Positions 1-7,541 of a stretch of DNA of 27,286 nt are shown here, piece after piece. Location: assembly GCA_046262635.1 (NCBI GenBank), contig JBHEMK010000150.1:1-27286 (forward strand), given 5' to 3'. The position numbers and the translations under genes were made by a program. The DNA is from JBHEMK01 sp046262635. Lineage in GTDB: Bacteria > Actinomycetota > Thermoleophilia > Gaiellales > Gaiellaceae. Within the stretch, counting starts at the first letter, position 1, and every line of letters begins with the position of its first letter. The notes under the pieces are model-generated. The model was not told the origin of the DNA, did no database searches, and saw nothing but the letters and a program-made list of their open reading frames with translations.

Positions 1-212
1 AAGTAGTCGTTCGACGGACCGCCGCCGGGTGACGTCCGGTACATGTAATGGAGCCGAATATCCACGAACACGGGGATCGCGCCAAGGAGCAGCTGGGTAC
101 CGACTCCACCGTTCACGCCGGGCTGGGTCGCCGGGATGTCGAGCTTGTAGGTGGCGTGCTCGCACGGACCGGCGATCTCGCACGTCGGATATCGGGTCGC
201 AACCCGGTGTGA
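1..212 (-). other. Unidentified open frame running off the left edge
   Basis: The minus-strand frame stays open from about 212 to position 1 and continues past the window edge. It reads on in frame from the TauE-like fragment to its right. The last 50 or so residues alternate polar and hydrophobic positions and contain GVNGGVGTQ and FVDIRLHYMY, which loosely recalls an outer-membrane beta-barrel or other secreted beta-rich protein. The piece is too short to assign. No convincing start codon or ribosome site is visible, and the abrupt change from TauE-like sequence suggests a junction, not a natural gene start. It may be an assembly artefact. Confidence 0.2.
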
Positions 213-650
213 ACCGTACACCCCGGCTCCCGCGACCGCCGGCCACACCCAGCCGGCTCCTGCATCCGGCAGCCCACCGCGCCGCTCGGCGCGCGCGGCC
301 ACCCGCGCCTAGATCCGCGGGCCGAGGACCACCAGCACCACACCCAGGCCGATCAGCACTGGCACCACCGCGTCGAACGCCGAGGAGGGCAGGCCGAGGA
401 GGAGCACGGCGCCCACGATCCCGCCGATCAGGGAGGCGGTGCCGAGCCGGAACAGGCGCGGTCTCTGCCCGGCCAGCTCCCGCCGGTAGCCCCAGGCGCC
501 GGAGAGCGAGCCCGGGACCAGGCCGATGGTGTTGGAGACGTTGGCGGTCACCGGCGGCACCCCGAACGCGAGGAGGGTCGGGAACGTGATCAGCGTCCCC
601 GACCCCACCACCGTGTTGATCGTTCCGGCGGCCACGCCCGCGACGAGATC
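213..650 (-). pseudogene. Broken TauE/SafE-family permease fragment
   Basis: The minus-strand translation from about 650 down to 312 matches the first half of a TauE/SafE (sulfite exporter-like) membrane permease. It contains GTINTVVGSGTLITFP, then an NVSNTIGLVPGSLSGAWGYR loop and hydrophobic helices. The frame meets TAG at 309-311. Translation beyond the stop still looks family-like (Arg-rich loop, then WVWP and GVYG, to about 213), so the stop appears premature. The normal N-terminal start is missing at about 650, where the sequence becomes an SPFH gene on the other strand, and the second half of the roughly 250-residue family is absent. The product is unlikely to be functional. Decay, rearrangement and chimeric assembly are all possible. 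Confidence 0.6.
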
Positions 651-1139
651 AACAACCAGCTTCGCGGCGTCCTCGACGAAGCGACCGGCAAATGGGGGAT
701 CCGGGTCAATCGCGTCGAGATCAAGGCAATCGATCCGCCCGCCTCGATCAAGGACACGATGGAGAAGCAGATGCGCGCCGACCGTGAGAAGCGCGCCGTC
801 ATCCTCACGGCCGAGGGCGTGAAGCAGTCGCAGATCCTGACGGCGGAGGGCGAAAAGCAGTCGGCCATTCTGAAGGCCGAGGGCCGCCGCCAGGCGATGA
901 TCCTCGAGGCCCAGGGCCAGGCGCAGGCGATCGCGACGGTCTTTGCGGCCATCCACGAGGGAAAGCCCGACCCGCAGCTCCTGGCCTACCAGTACCTCCA
1001 GGTGCTGCCGCAGATCGCCCAGGGTGACGCGAACAAGGTCTGGGTGATCCCGAGCGAGGTCACCTCGGCCCTCGCCGGGCTGAGCCAGATCGTCCAGAAC
1101 GGAGCGGCCGCCGTTGCGGCGAAGGCCTCGGCGAGCTAG
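636..1139 (+). pseudogene. 5'-truncated SPFH/band-7 (stomatin-like) protein
   Basis: The plus-strand frame from about 636 reads ARDEINNQLRGVLDEATGKWG, followed by VNRVEIKAIDPP. This is the last part of an SPFH/band-7 domain of the stomatin/prohibitin class. After it come repeated AEG-K/R-Q-x-IL units (about residues 55-100), which form the typical C-terminal coiled coil. It ends at TAG 1137-1139. The N-terminal membrane anchor and most of the SPFH domain are missing, because the sequence left of about 636 is the opposite-strand TauE fragment. About 168 codons remain of a usual 260-320. SPFH proteins assemble membrane microdomain scaffolds. An internal ATG at 759 exists but would give only the coiled coil. 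Confidence 0.65.
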
Positions 1140-1501
1140 ACCAGGCTGACCGTCTTCTCGGAGCCTCCGGCGCGGTAGTCCGGGCCGAGCGCCTCCTCGA
1201 GCTTGCGCTCGAGCTCGCCGGTCTCCGCGAGCTCCTGCGTGATGTCGGCGCCGCCGATCAGCTCGCCGTTGACGAACACCTGCGGGATGGTCGGCCAGCC
1301 GTGGAGCTGCTGGAGCTCCAGGCGGATCGCGGGATCGGCCAGGACGTCCACCGTCGTCACCGGTGCCCCGGCGGTCCGGAGCGCAGCAAGCGCCCGGTCG
1401 GAATTGCCGCACATCACGAACTGCGGCGTGCCCTTCATGAACAGCGCCACCGGCTCGTGCTCGATCACGTCCTTGATCCGTTCGCGCAGCTCGTCGCTCA
1501 T
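1136..1501 (-). CDS. grxD: Monothiol glutaredoxin, Grx4 family
   Basis: This 121-residue protein has the Grx4 (CGFS-type) layout: FMKGTP at residues 21-26, active-site Cys31, WPTIPQVFVNGELIGG at 69-84 and a following Asp86. Family members bind a glutathione-coordinated [2Fe-2S] cluster at a dimer interface and deliver or sense Fe-S clusters, often with a BolA partner. The signature here reads CGNS in place of CGFS. Its ATG (1501-1499) overlaps the bolA stop as ATGA, so the two are translationally coupled and probably act together. The stop codon shares the palindrome CTAG (1136-1139) with the convergent SPFH gene. The family call is firm; the effect of the Phe-to-Asn change is unknown. Confidence 0.92.
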   Translation of the reverse strand: MSDELRERIKDVIEHEPVALFMKGTPQFVMCGNSDRALAALRTAGAPVTTVDVLADPAIRLELQQLHGWPTIPQVFVNGELIGGADITQELAETGELERKLEEALGPDYRAGGSEKTVSLV

Positions 1502-1731
1502 GCGGTCCCCCTGGTCTTGATGCGGAGTTCATGGATTGTGCCGTCCCGGAGCGGCTCTGCGAGCGCCTCGTTGACGAGTCGGTGCTGGTCGAGCAGCGGC
1601 AGGCCGTCGAAGCGCGGGCTCCTGACGATCACCTGGAAGTGGTCGCCGCCGCCGGTGCGGTCCTCGACGCGCAATTCAGCCGCGTCGGGAAACGCGCCGC
1701 GCAGAAGCTCCTCGAGCCGGACGGTCGCCAC
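1498..1731 (-). CDS. bolA: BolA/IbaG family protein
   Basis: This 77-residue protein has the small alpha-beta BolA fold. It opens with a helix (VRLEELLRGAFPDA), then VEDRTGGGDHFQVIV, and ends with VNEALAEPLRDGTIHELRIKT, the usual conserved C-terminal stretch. BolA proteins bind [2Fe-2S] clusters together with monothiol glutaredoxins and act in Fe-S trafficking or iron regulation. The next gene, overlapping by 4 bp, is exactly such a glutaredoxin. GTG at 1731-1729 is chosen because TAGCAT lies 6 nt upstream in leaderless spacing and there is no Shine-Dalgarno site. It is divergent from the LON-domain gene, with only 32 bp between the two starts. Confidence 0.9.
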   Translation of the reverse strand: MATVRLEELLRGAFPDAAELRVEDRTGGGDHFQVIVRSPRFDGLPLLDQHRLVNEALAEPLRDGTIHELRIKTRGTA

Positions 1732-1737
1732 GGACCC

Positions 1738-1743
1738 ATGCTA
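1738..1743 (-). promoter_or_regulatory. -10 box for bolA-grxD (leaderless spacing)
   Basis: The minus strand reads TAGCAT, then 6 nt, then the bolA GTG. No -35 element or Shine-Dalgarno sequence is obvious. Confidence 0.55.
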
Positions 1744-1751
1744 GCCCCGCG

Positions 1752-1757
1752 TAGTCT
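1752..1757 (+). promoter_or_regulatory. -10 box for the LON-domain gene (leaderless spacing)
   Basis: TAGTCT is followed by 6 nt and then GTG 1764. With the bolA box on the other strand it packs two divergent promoters into a 32-bp gap. Confidence 0.55.
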
Positions 1758-1763
1758 TCCTGC

Positions 1764-2372
1764 GTGGAGGAACTCGGGCTCTTTCCGCTCGGGATCGTGC
1801 TCGTGCCGACCGAGCGCGTGCCGCTTCACATCTTCGAGCCGCGGTACCGGGAGTTGATCGGCGAGTGCCTCGAAAGCGGCTCGGAGTTCGGGCTGGTCTT
1901 CGCCGACGACGAGGGCATTCGCGACGTCGGGACGCGTGCGCGCGTTGCCGAGCTGCTCGAGGAGTTCGACGACGGGCGCCTGAACGTCCTGGTCGAAGGC
2001 GGCGAGCGCTTCCAGCTGGTCGAGCTGACGAGCGGGCGCTCCTTCCGCACCGGCCGCGTCGAACGGCTCGAAGACCGGCCGGACCCCGCCGGAGCCCACG
2101 ACGTGACGCTTGCGCTGGCCGCCTTCCGCGCGCTGGCGGCGATCGTCGAGGCAGAGCCCGACGAGCCGGATCCGCAGTCGCGGCAATTCGCGTTCGAGCT
2201 GGCGGCGCGCATCGAGCTCGCCGACGGCGCGAAGCAGCGTCTGCTCGAGCTCCGCTCCGAGCGGGAACGGGTGCGGCTCGTGGCCGCGTTGATCGAGGAC
2301 GCCGGCCGCGCGATCGTCGCGCAGCAGGCGCTGCAGGAGCGTTCGAGCCGGAACGGCTCGCGGTCGCCCTAG
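1764..2372 (+). CDS. LON substrate-binding domain protein (protease-less)
   Basis: This 202-residue protein starts LGLFPLGIVLVPTERVPLHIFEPRYRELI, the hallmark of the LON N-terminal (substrate-binding) domain, and continues with GRLNVLVEGGERFQL in the beta-rich core. A helical region with AAIVEAEPDEP and an Arg/Glu-rich tail follows. There is no AAA+ or Ser-Lys protease domain, so it is the stand-alone PUA-like form common in actinobacteria and proteobacteria, whose exact role is not settled. The GTG start is supported by a TAGTCT box 6 nt upstream. Its stop at 2372 lies 3 bp from the convergent cbs stop, leaving no room for a separate terminator. Confidence 0.88.
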   Translation: MEELGLFPLGIVLVPTERVPLHIFEPRYRELIGECLESGSEFGLVFADDEGIRDVGTRARVAELLEEFDDGRLNVLVEGGERFQLVELTSGRSFRTGRVERLEDRPDPAGAHDVTLALAAFRALAAIVEAEPDEPDPQSRQFAFELAARIELADGAKQRLLELRSERERVRLVAALIEDAGRAIVAQQALQERSSRNGSRSP

Positions 2373-2375
2373 CGC

Positions 2376-3773
2376 CTACATCGTCACTCGCCGGTGCGCG
2401 AGGTACTCGAGCAGGTCGCTGCGGGTCAGCACGCCCACGGGCCGGCCCGAGCGGGCGACGACGACGGCATTCGTCCCGCCGGTGAGGGTGGCGAAGACCT
2501 CGTCGACGGACTGGTCGATGTCGATCGTCGCGAGCGGTGGCTGCATCGCCGCGGCCACGTCCTCGTGCAGCGCGTCCGGATTCTTGAACACCCGATCGAG
2601 CAGGTCGCGGTCCTGCAGCGAGCCGACCACATCCGTGAGCGAGTCCAGCTCGCCGTCACGGATCACGGGCAGCTGAGAGATCGAGTACTGCTGCATCACG
2701 TCGATCGCCTCGCCGACCTTCTGGTGCGATGAGATCGTCACGAGGGCCGGCAACTCCTCGGCATGCTTCGCGCGGAGGATTTCCTCGACCGTCGGGAGAG
2801 GCGCCTGCCGCTCGACGAAGCCGTGCTCGATCATCCAGTTGTCGTCGTAGAACTTCGAGAGGTAGTTGCGGCCGGAGTCCGGGATCATCGTCAGCACGCG
2901 GGCGGCCGGGCCGAGCCGCGCGGCCACCTGCATCGCCGCGAACACCGAGGTGCCGCCGGAGCCGCCGGCGAGAATGCCCTCCTCGCGCGCCAGCCGCCGG
3001 GCGGTGAGGAACGAGTCGCGGTCGGAGACGCGGAGCCACTCGTCCACCACGTCCGGGTTCATCGTCCGCGGCCAGGTGTCCTTGCCGATCCCTTCGACGA
3101 GGTAGGGGTGCAGGGTGGCAGCGCTCGCCGCGGTGTAGATCGAGCCCTCCGGGTCGGCACCGACGATCAGCACCTCCGGCTTGTGTTCCTTGAAGTAGCG
3201 CCCGACGCCGGAGATCGTCCCGCCCGTACCGACGGAGATGACGAGGGCATCGAGCCTGCCGCCGGTCTGCTGCATGATCTCGGGCCCCGTCTGCTCGTAG
3301 TGGGCGTTCGGGTTCGCCATGTTCGAGTACTGGTCGGGCTTGAAGCCGCCGGGAATCTCCTCCGCGAGCCGATCAGAGACGGAGTAGTAGCTCTCGGGCG
3401 AGTCGTGCTCGACGGCGGTCGGGGTGATCACGACCTCGGCGCCGTAGGCCCGCAGGAGCGCGACCTTCTCCTGGCTCATCTTGTCCGGCATCACGAAGAT
3501 GCAGCGGTAACCCTTGATCGCCGCGGCGATCGCCAGGCCGACGCCGGTGTTGCCGGAGGTCGGCTCGACGATCGTCCCGCCCGGCCTCAGCTTCCCTTCG
3601 CGCTCCGCCCGCTCGATCATCGGCAGTCCGATCCGGTCCTTGATCGAGCCGCCCGGGTTCAGGTATTCGAGCTTGACGAGCAGCTCGGCGCCGCCCGGTT
3701 GGGAGAGTGTCTGCAGCCGCACGATCGGGCTGCCGCCGACGAGCTCGAGGACGGTCGGGTACGCGCGCTCCAT
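2376..3773 (-). CDS. cbs: Cystathionine beta-synthase
   Basis: This 465-residue PLP enzyme condenses serine or O-acetylserine with homocysteine to form cystathionine (transsulfuration). The fold II catalytic domain (about 1-320) carries the PLP lysine K45 in GGSIKD, the substrate loop TSGNTG (72-77) and the phosphate-binding GTGGT (182-186). The segment PDKMSQEKV favours cystathionine beta-synthase over cysteine synthase. Residues about 334-465 form two CBS motifs (a Bateman module), a likely regulatory domain. The ATG lies 21 nt after the stop of the upstream MFS gene, so co-transcription is possible; TAAGCT 11 nt upstream could also be a separate promoter. No haem-binding N-terminal extension is present. 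Confidence 0.92.
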   Translation of the reverse strand: MERAYPTVLELVGGSPIVRLQTLSQPGGAELLVKLEYLNPGGSIKDRIGLPMIERAEREGKLRPGGTIVEPTSGNTGVGLAIAAAIKGYRCIFVMPDKMSQEKVALLRAYGAEVVITPTAVEHDSPESYYSVSDRLAEEIPGGFKPDQYSNMANPNAHYEQTGPEIMQQTGGRLDALVISVGTGGTISGVGRYFKEHKPEVLIVGADPEGSIYTAASAATLHPYLVEGIGKDTWPRTMNPDVVDEWLRVSDRDSFLTARRLAREEGILAGGSGGTSVFAAMQVAARLGPAARVLTMIPDSGRNYLSKFYDDNWMIEHGFVERQAPLPTVEEILRAKHAEELPALVTISSHQKVGEAIDVMQQYSISQLPVIRDGELDSLTDVVGSLQDRDLLDRVFKNPDALHEDVAAAMQPPLATIDIDQSVDEVFATLTGGTNAVVVARSGRPVGVLTRSDLLEYLAHRRVTM

Positions 3774-3784
3774 GGCCGCGCGGA

Positions 3785-3790
3785 AGCTTA
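3785..3790 (-). promoter_or_regulatory. Possible -10 box before cbs
   Basis: The minus strand reads TAAGCT 11 nt before the cbs ATG, just after the MFS stop. The spacing would leave a 4-5 nt leader. It is weaker than the 6-8 nt cases in this window. Confidence 0.3.
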
Positions 3791-3794
3791 GTCC

Positions 3795-5231
3795 CTACAT
3801 CGGCACCTGGACCGCTTCCCCACTCGGCACCTTCGCGGGCCCGATCAGCGCCAGCGCGGCGACGGCGCCTGCCGCGGCGATGCCCGCGAGCACCCAAAAG
3901 CCGAGCGCGAAGCCGCTCGTCAGCGCCTCGGGCCGCGTGTGGCCGCTCTGCAGGAGCGACCTCGCGTGCGTCGCGAACACGGTCGAGACGAGCGCCACGC
4001 CGAGCGCGCCGCCGATCTGCTGAGAGGTGTTGATCAGACCCGAGGCCAGCCCGGCCTCGCGCGCGGGCACTCCCGCGAGCGCCGCGATCGACATGGGGAT
4101 GAAGGCGAAGGCCATCCCGAACCCGACGAGCAGGTAGCCGCCGAGCAGGCCGCCCGCATAGGAGCCCGTCGGCGAGATCTGCGTGTACCAGACCATCCCG
4201 GCCGTGATCAGCGCCATCCCGACGACGAGTACCGGTCTCGGGCCGAGGCGCGTCACGAGGGCCTGCGACCCACCGGCGACGATCACGACCGTGCCGGCAG
4301 TCGCCAGGAAGGTGACGCCGGTCCGGAGTGGCGAGTACCCGAGCACCTGCTGGACGTACAGCGTCAGGAGGAAGAAGTTGGAGAAGACGACCGAGCCGAG
4401 GAGGAGGCCGACGACGTTCGCGCCGGTGAGCGTGCGATTGCGGAAGATGTGCAGCGGCGCGAGCGGTGCGGGCGCCCGTCGCTCGTAGGCGACGAAGAAG
4501 ACGAGCAGGCCGGCCGCGGCGAGCAGGACGAGGATCGTCTGCGCCGAGCCCCAGCCGACATCCGGCGCTTTCGAGATCCCGTAGACGAGTAGCGCGAGTC
4601 CGGAGGTGACCGAGATCGCACCAGCGGCATCGAATCGCTTCGTCACCGTCTCGATCCGGCTCTCGTGGACGATCGGCCGTGTCAGCGCGAGCACGACGGC
4701 CCCCACGGGAACGTTGACGAAGAAGATCCACTCCCAGCCCAGGTACTTCGTCAGGATCCCGCCGAAGAGGACGCCCGCCGCCGCGCCGCCGCCTCCCATC
4801 GCGCCCCAGATCCCCAGGGCCTTGTTGCGCTCCGAGCCCTCGTCGAAAGTCGTCGTGATGATCGAGAGCGTCGCGGGCGAGATGATCGCACCGCCGAGAC
4901 CTTGGACCGCGCGCGCGGCGATCAGCACTCCGATCGAGCTCGCGAGCCCGCAGGCGAGTGACGCCGCGGAGAAGAGGGCGACGCCGACCATGAACATCCG
5001 CCGACGCCCGAGCAGGTCCGCGGCGCGGCCGCCTAGGAGCAGGAAGCCGCCGAAGGTGATTGCGTAGGCCGTGATCACCCACTGCAGGGTCCGGTCCGAG
5101 ACCTGCAGCGAGCGGGCGATCGACGGAAGCGCGACGTTGACGATCGAGACGTCGAGGATCGTCATGAAGAAGGCAACACAGACGAGTGCGAGCGCCTGCC
5201 AGCGCCGGGGATCGGGGGCCGTCGTGCTCAT
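3795..5231 (-). CDS. MFS drug exporter, DHA2 (EmrB/QacA) family
   Basis: This 478-residue protein has about 14 hydrophobic helices, as expected for the proton-coupled DHA2 drug-efflux family of the inner membrane. The TM1 motif LDVSIVNVALP is at about 26-36, and motif A (GGRAADLLGRRRMF) in loop 2-3 is at about 67-80. The TM5 region carries the antiporter Gly-rich pattern AMGGGGAAAGVLFGG. Helices continue to a short acidic tail. The ATG has a good Shine-Dalgarno site (AAGGAG, about 5 nt spacing), unlike most genes in the window. The substrate cannot be told from sequence. No adjacent TetR or MarR regulator is present. It lies upstream of cbs in the same direction. Confidence 0.9.
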   Translation of the reverse strand: MSTTAPDPRRWQALALVCVAFFMTILDVSIVNVALPSIARSLQVSDRTLQWVITAYAITFGGFLLLGGRAADLLGRRRMFMVGVALFSAASLACGLASSIGVLIAARAVQGLGGAIISPATLSIITTTFDEGSERNKALGIWGAMGGGGAAAGVLFGGILTKYLGWEWIFFVNVPVGAVVLALTRPIVHESRIETVTKRFDAAGAISVTSGLALLVYGISKAPDVGWGSAQTILVLLAAAGLLVFFVAYERRAPAPLAPLHIFRNRTLTGANVVGLLLGSVVFSNFFLLTLYVQQVLGYSPLRTGVTFLATAGTVVIVAGGSQALVTRLGPRPVLVVGMALITAGMVWYTQISPTGSYAGGLLGGYLLVGFGMAFAFIPMSIAALAGVPAREAGLASGLINTSQQIGGALGVALVSTVFATHARSLLQSGHTRPEALTSGFALGFWVLAGIAAAGAVAALALIGPAKVPSGEAVQVPM

Positions 5232-5414
5232 GGAGTCTCCTTGGGCTTGGACGGCCCCGCGCGAGCGGGCTCGTCCGGATCGTCATCGGGTCGGGGGCGT
5301 CGCCAGCGTCGGCGAAGTACTACCAAGGATGACGGGGCCGAGGCGCCGGGGAAGCAGGACCCGGGCGAATGGGCGCCTCACACCGGGGCGCTCCGGTCAC
5401 CAAGGCCCGATCCG

Positions 5415-5451
5415 GACCGGCCCCGGCCCGCGAAAGCGGTCGCGGCCGGTC
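5415..5451 (-). terminator. Hairpin downstream of purH, possible terminator
   Basis: GACCGGCC (5415-5422) pairs with GGCCGGTC (5444-5451), and inside it CCGC-GAAA-GCGG forms a second stem closed by a GNRA tetraloop. It starts about 37 nt after the purH stop on the minus strand. There is no U-tract, so termination is inferred from position and stem strength only. The rest of the 5232-5487 gap holds the MFS ribosome site and nothing else recognisable. Confidence 0.45.
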
Positions 5452-5487
5452 AGCGAGGAGTCGGGTGTCGCCCCTCGGCGGGCCTGG

Positions 5488-7020
5488 TCAGTGGCGGAAG
5501 TGACGGCGATGGGTGAAGACCATCACCGCGCCGGCCTGCTCGACCGCGTCGACGACGTCCTGGTCGCGCTTGGAGCCGCCCGGCTGCACGATCGCAGTCA
5601 CACCGGCCTCGAGTGCAAGCCGCGGCCCGTCGGGGAACGGGAAGAAGGCGTCGGAGGCGATCGTCGCGCCCTCGACGTCGTGGCGGTGCGCGTGCGCCTT
5701 CTCGAGGGCGATCCGGACGGCGTCGACCCGGCTCATCTGCCCGGCGCCGATCCCGATCGTCGCGAGTCCCTTGGCGAGGACGATCGCGTTCGAGGTCACA
5801 TGCTTGCAGACCCGCCAGGCGAAGATCAGATCGCCCCACTGTGGCTCGGTCGGCGCGCCGCAGACGGTGCTCCAACCCTCGCGGTCCTCGATCTCCCAGT
5901 CACCGTCCTGCACGAGCAGGCCCCCGAGCACGGCCTTGTAGCTGCGCTCGGTCGGGTCACCCGCGCGCCGCTCGTGATCCAGGAGTATGCGCGTGCCGGG
6001 CTTCTCCCGCAGGGCGGCGAGCGCTCCGTCGTCGAAGCCGGGCGCAAACAGCACCTCGACGAACTGACCGGCGAGCTTGCGCCCAAGTTCGGCCCCGACG
6101 GGGCGGGTGAGGACGACGACGCCGCCGTACGCCGCGGTCGGGTCCGAGGCGAGCGCAAGGTCGTAGGCCGCCTCGATCGTCGCGGCAATGCCGACGCCGC
6201 AGGGATTCGCGTGCTTGACGATCACGCAGACCGGCAGCGTGAATTCGCGCGCGAGCAGCCGGCCGGCGCCGAGGTCGTTGAGGTTGTTGAATGACAGCTC
6301 CTTGCCGTGCAGCTGCTCGACGCGCGAGAGCAGGTGGCGGCGGGCGCCGACCTCCGCGTAGTAGGCGGCTCGCTGGTGCGGATTCTCGCCGTAGGAGAGT
6401 TCGGTCACCTTCGTCAGCGGCAGGACGATCGTCTCCGCGAAGATCTCGCGCTCACCGAACCAGGCCGCGATCGCGGCCTCGTACGCGGCCGTCGTCGCGA
6501 ACGCCTCGGCCGCGAGCTCGCGGCGCGTCTCGAGCGAGAGCCCGCCCTGGCGGCGCAGCTCGTCGAGCACGAACCCGTAGCGGTCAGCCCGGCAGAGCGG
6601 GGCGACGTGCACGAAGTTCTTGGCCGCGCCGCGCAGGAGGGAGGGACCGCCGATGTCGATCATCTCCACCGCCTCCTCCTCGGTCACTCCCCGTCGCCCG
6701 GCGATCTCTGCGAAGGGGTAGAGGTTCACACAGACGAGGTCGAACGGCGTGATCTCGTGCTCCTCGAGCGCCGCGAGGTCGTCGTCGCGGTCGCGCCGGG
6801 CCAGGATCGCCGCGTGGATTTGCGGGTGAAGCGTCTTGACCCGGCCGCCCAGCATCTCGGGCACATCCGTCAGCCACTCCACCCGCTCGACCCTGAGGCC
6901 GAGCTCCTCCAGGTAGGCGGCGGTGCCGCCGCTCGCAACGAGGTCGAAGCCGAGCTGATCGAGACCGCGCGCGAAGAGATCGAGGCCCGTCTTGTCGTAG
7001 ACGGAAATCAGTGCGCGGAT
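5488..7020 (-). CDS. purH: Bifunctional AICAR transformylase/IMP cyclohydrolase
   Basis: PurH carries out the last two steps to IMP: formylation of AICAR with 10-formyl-THF, then ring closure. The N-terminal cyclohydrolase domain begins RALISVYDKTGLDLF and has LVASGGTAAYL and GGRVKTLHP. The transformylase domain carries KHANPCG, with the catalytic Lys-His at about 269-270, and QMSRVDA near the end. The length of about 510 residues is normal. The odd point is the start: the conserved N terminus lies upstream of the first GTG (6882), yet no ATG, GTG or TTG occurs in that frame. The codon in the usual start position is ATC (7020-7018), 11 bp inside purN. A near-cognate start or a base error is implied. 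Confidence 0.93.
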   Translation of the reverse strand: MRALISVYDKTGLDLFARGLDQLGFDLVASGGTAAYLEELGLRVERVEWLTDVPEMLGGRVKTLHPQIHAAILARRDRDDDLAALEEHEITPFDLVCVNLYPFAEIAGRRGVTEEEAVEMIDIGGPSLLRGAAKNFVHVAPLCRADRYGFVLDELRRQGGLSLETRRELAAEAFATTAAYEAAIAAWFGEREIFAETIVLPLTKVTELSYGENPHQRAAYYAEVGARRHLLSRVEQLHGKELSFNNLNDLGAGRLLAREFTLPVCVIVKHANPCGVGIAATIEAAYDLALASDPTAAYGGVVVLTRPVGAELGRKLAGQFVEVLFAPGFDDGALAALREKPGTRILLDHERRAGDPTERSYKAVLGGLLVQDGDWEIEDREGWSTVCGAPTEPQWGDLIFAWRVCKHVTSNAIVLAKGLATIGIGAGQMSRVDAVRIALEKAHAHRHDVEGATIASDAFFPFPDGPRLALEAGVTAIVQPGGSKRDQDVVDAVEQAGAVMVFTHRRHFRH

Positions 7021-7541
7021 AGCTCTCTCACCACCTTCGGCAGCAGTCGGTGCTCGACCGCGCGGATCCGGTCGACCAGCGTGTCGCGAGGCTCGACCGC
7101 CACGGGCTCCTGCACGATCACGGGCCCCGTGTCGAGGCCGGCGTCGACGTGGTGGACGCTGACGCCGGTCGTCGGGACTCCGGCCTCGAGCGCGTCGTCG
7201 ATTGCGCGCGCCCCGGGAAACTCCGGCAGCAGCGAAGGATGGACGTTGACGATCTGGCCGGGAAAGCGCTCGAGGAAGGCCTCGGTGAGACGGTGCATGT
7301 AGCCGGCCAGCACGACGAAGTTGACGCCGTGTGCGGTGAGCCAGTCGGCCATCGCGATGTCGCGCGCCTCGCGGTCGGCATAGCTCTCGAGCGCGAAGAC
7401 GCCTGTCTTCGCCCCGAACGCCTCGGCACGCGCAAGCGCGCGGGCTTCCGGTCGATTGGACGCGACTGCCACGACGGGAAGGCCCTCGTCGAGGAGCGCC
7501 TGCAGGTTTGTCCCGCGGCCGGAGACAAGGACGCCGATCAT
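7008..7541 (-). CDS. purN: Phosphoribosylglycinamide formyltransferase
   Basis: This 177-residue enzyme transfers formyl from 10-formyl-THF to GAR. SGRGTNLQALL at 7-17 is the phosphate-binding loop. The catalytic residues are N99 and H101 in VNVHPSLLPEF, with D137 in DAGLDTGP; this is the E. coli Asn106-His108-Asp144 triad shifted by seven. The ATG (7541-7539) overlaps the purM stop as ATGA, and the stop lies inside the start region of purH, so purM-purN-purH form one tightly coupled unit. An upstream in-frame extension exists but lacks family similarity and overlaps purM. Confidence 0.95.
   Translation of the reverse strand: MIGVLVSGRGTNLQALLDEGLPVVAVASNRPEARALARAEAFGAKTGVFALESYADREARDIAMADWLTAHGVNFVVLAGYMHRLTEAFLERFPGQIVNVHPSLLPEFPGARAIDDALEAGVPTTGVSVHHVDAGLDTGPVIVQEPVAVEPRDTLVDRIRAVEHRLLPKVVRELSAH

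Noticed and set aside
309..1532. A long minus-strand open frame spanning TauE, SPFH and glutaredoxin regions
   Set aside because: It is open only because of high GC. Its middle is the antisense of the SPFH coiled coil and it overlaps the grxD and bolA frames; only the 309-650 part resembles a protein family.
2763..3791. Long plus-strand frame opposite cbs
   Set aside because: Composition is that of the complement of a coding gene, with no domain features; cbs is unambiguous.
5251..5268. GC-rich near-palindrome upstream of the MFS gene as a repressor operator
   Set aside because: It has a mismatch, is short, and no regulator gene is adjacent; at this GC content such matches are common.
3373..5286. 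Very long minus-strand frame antisense-shifted over cbs and the MFS gene
   Set aside because: Arg/Pro-rich shadow of two well-supported genes in other frames.
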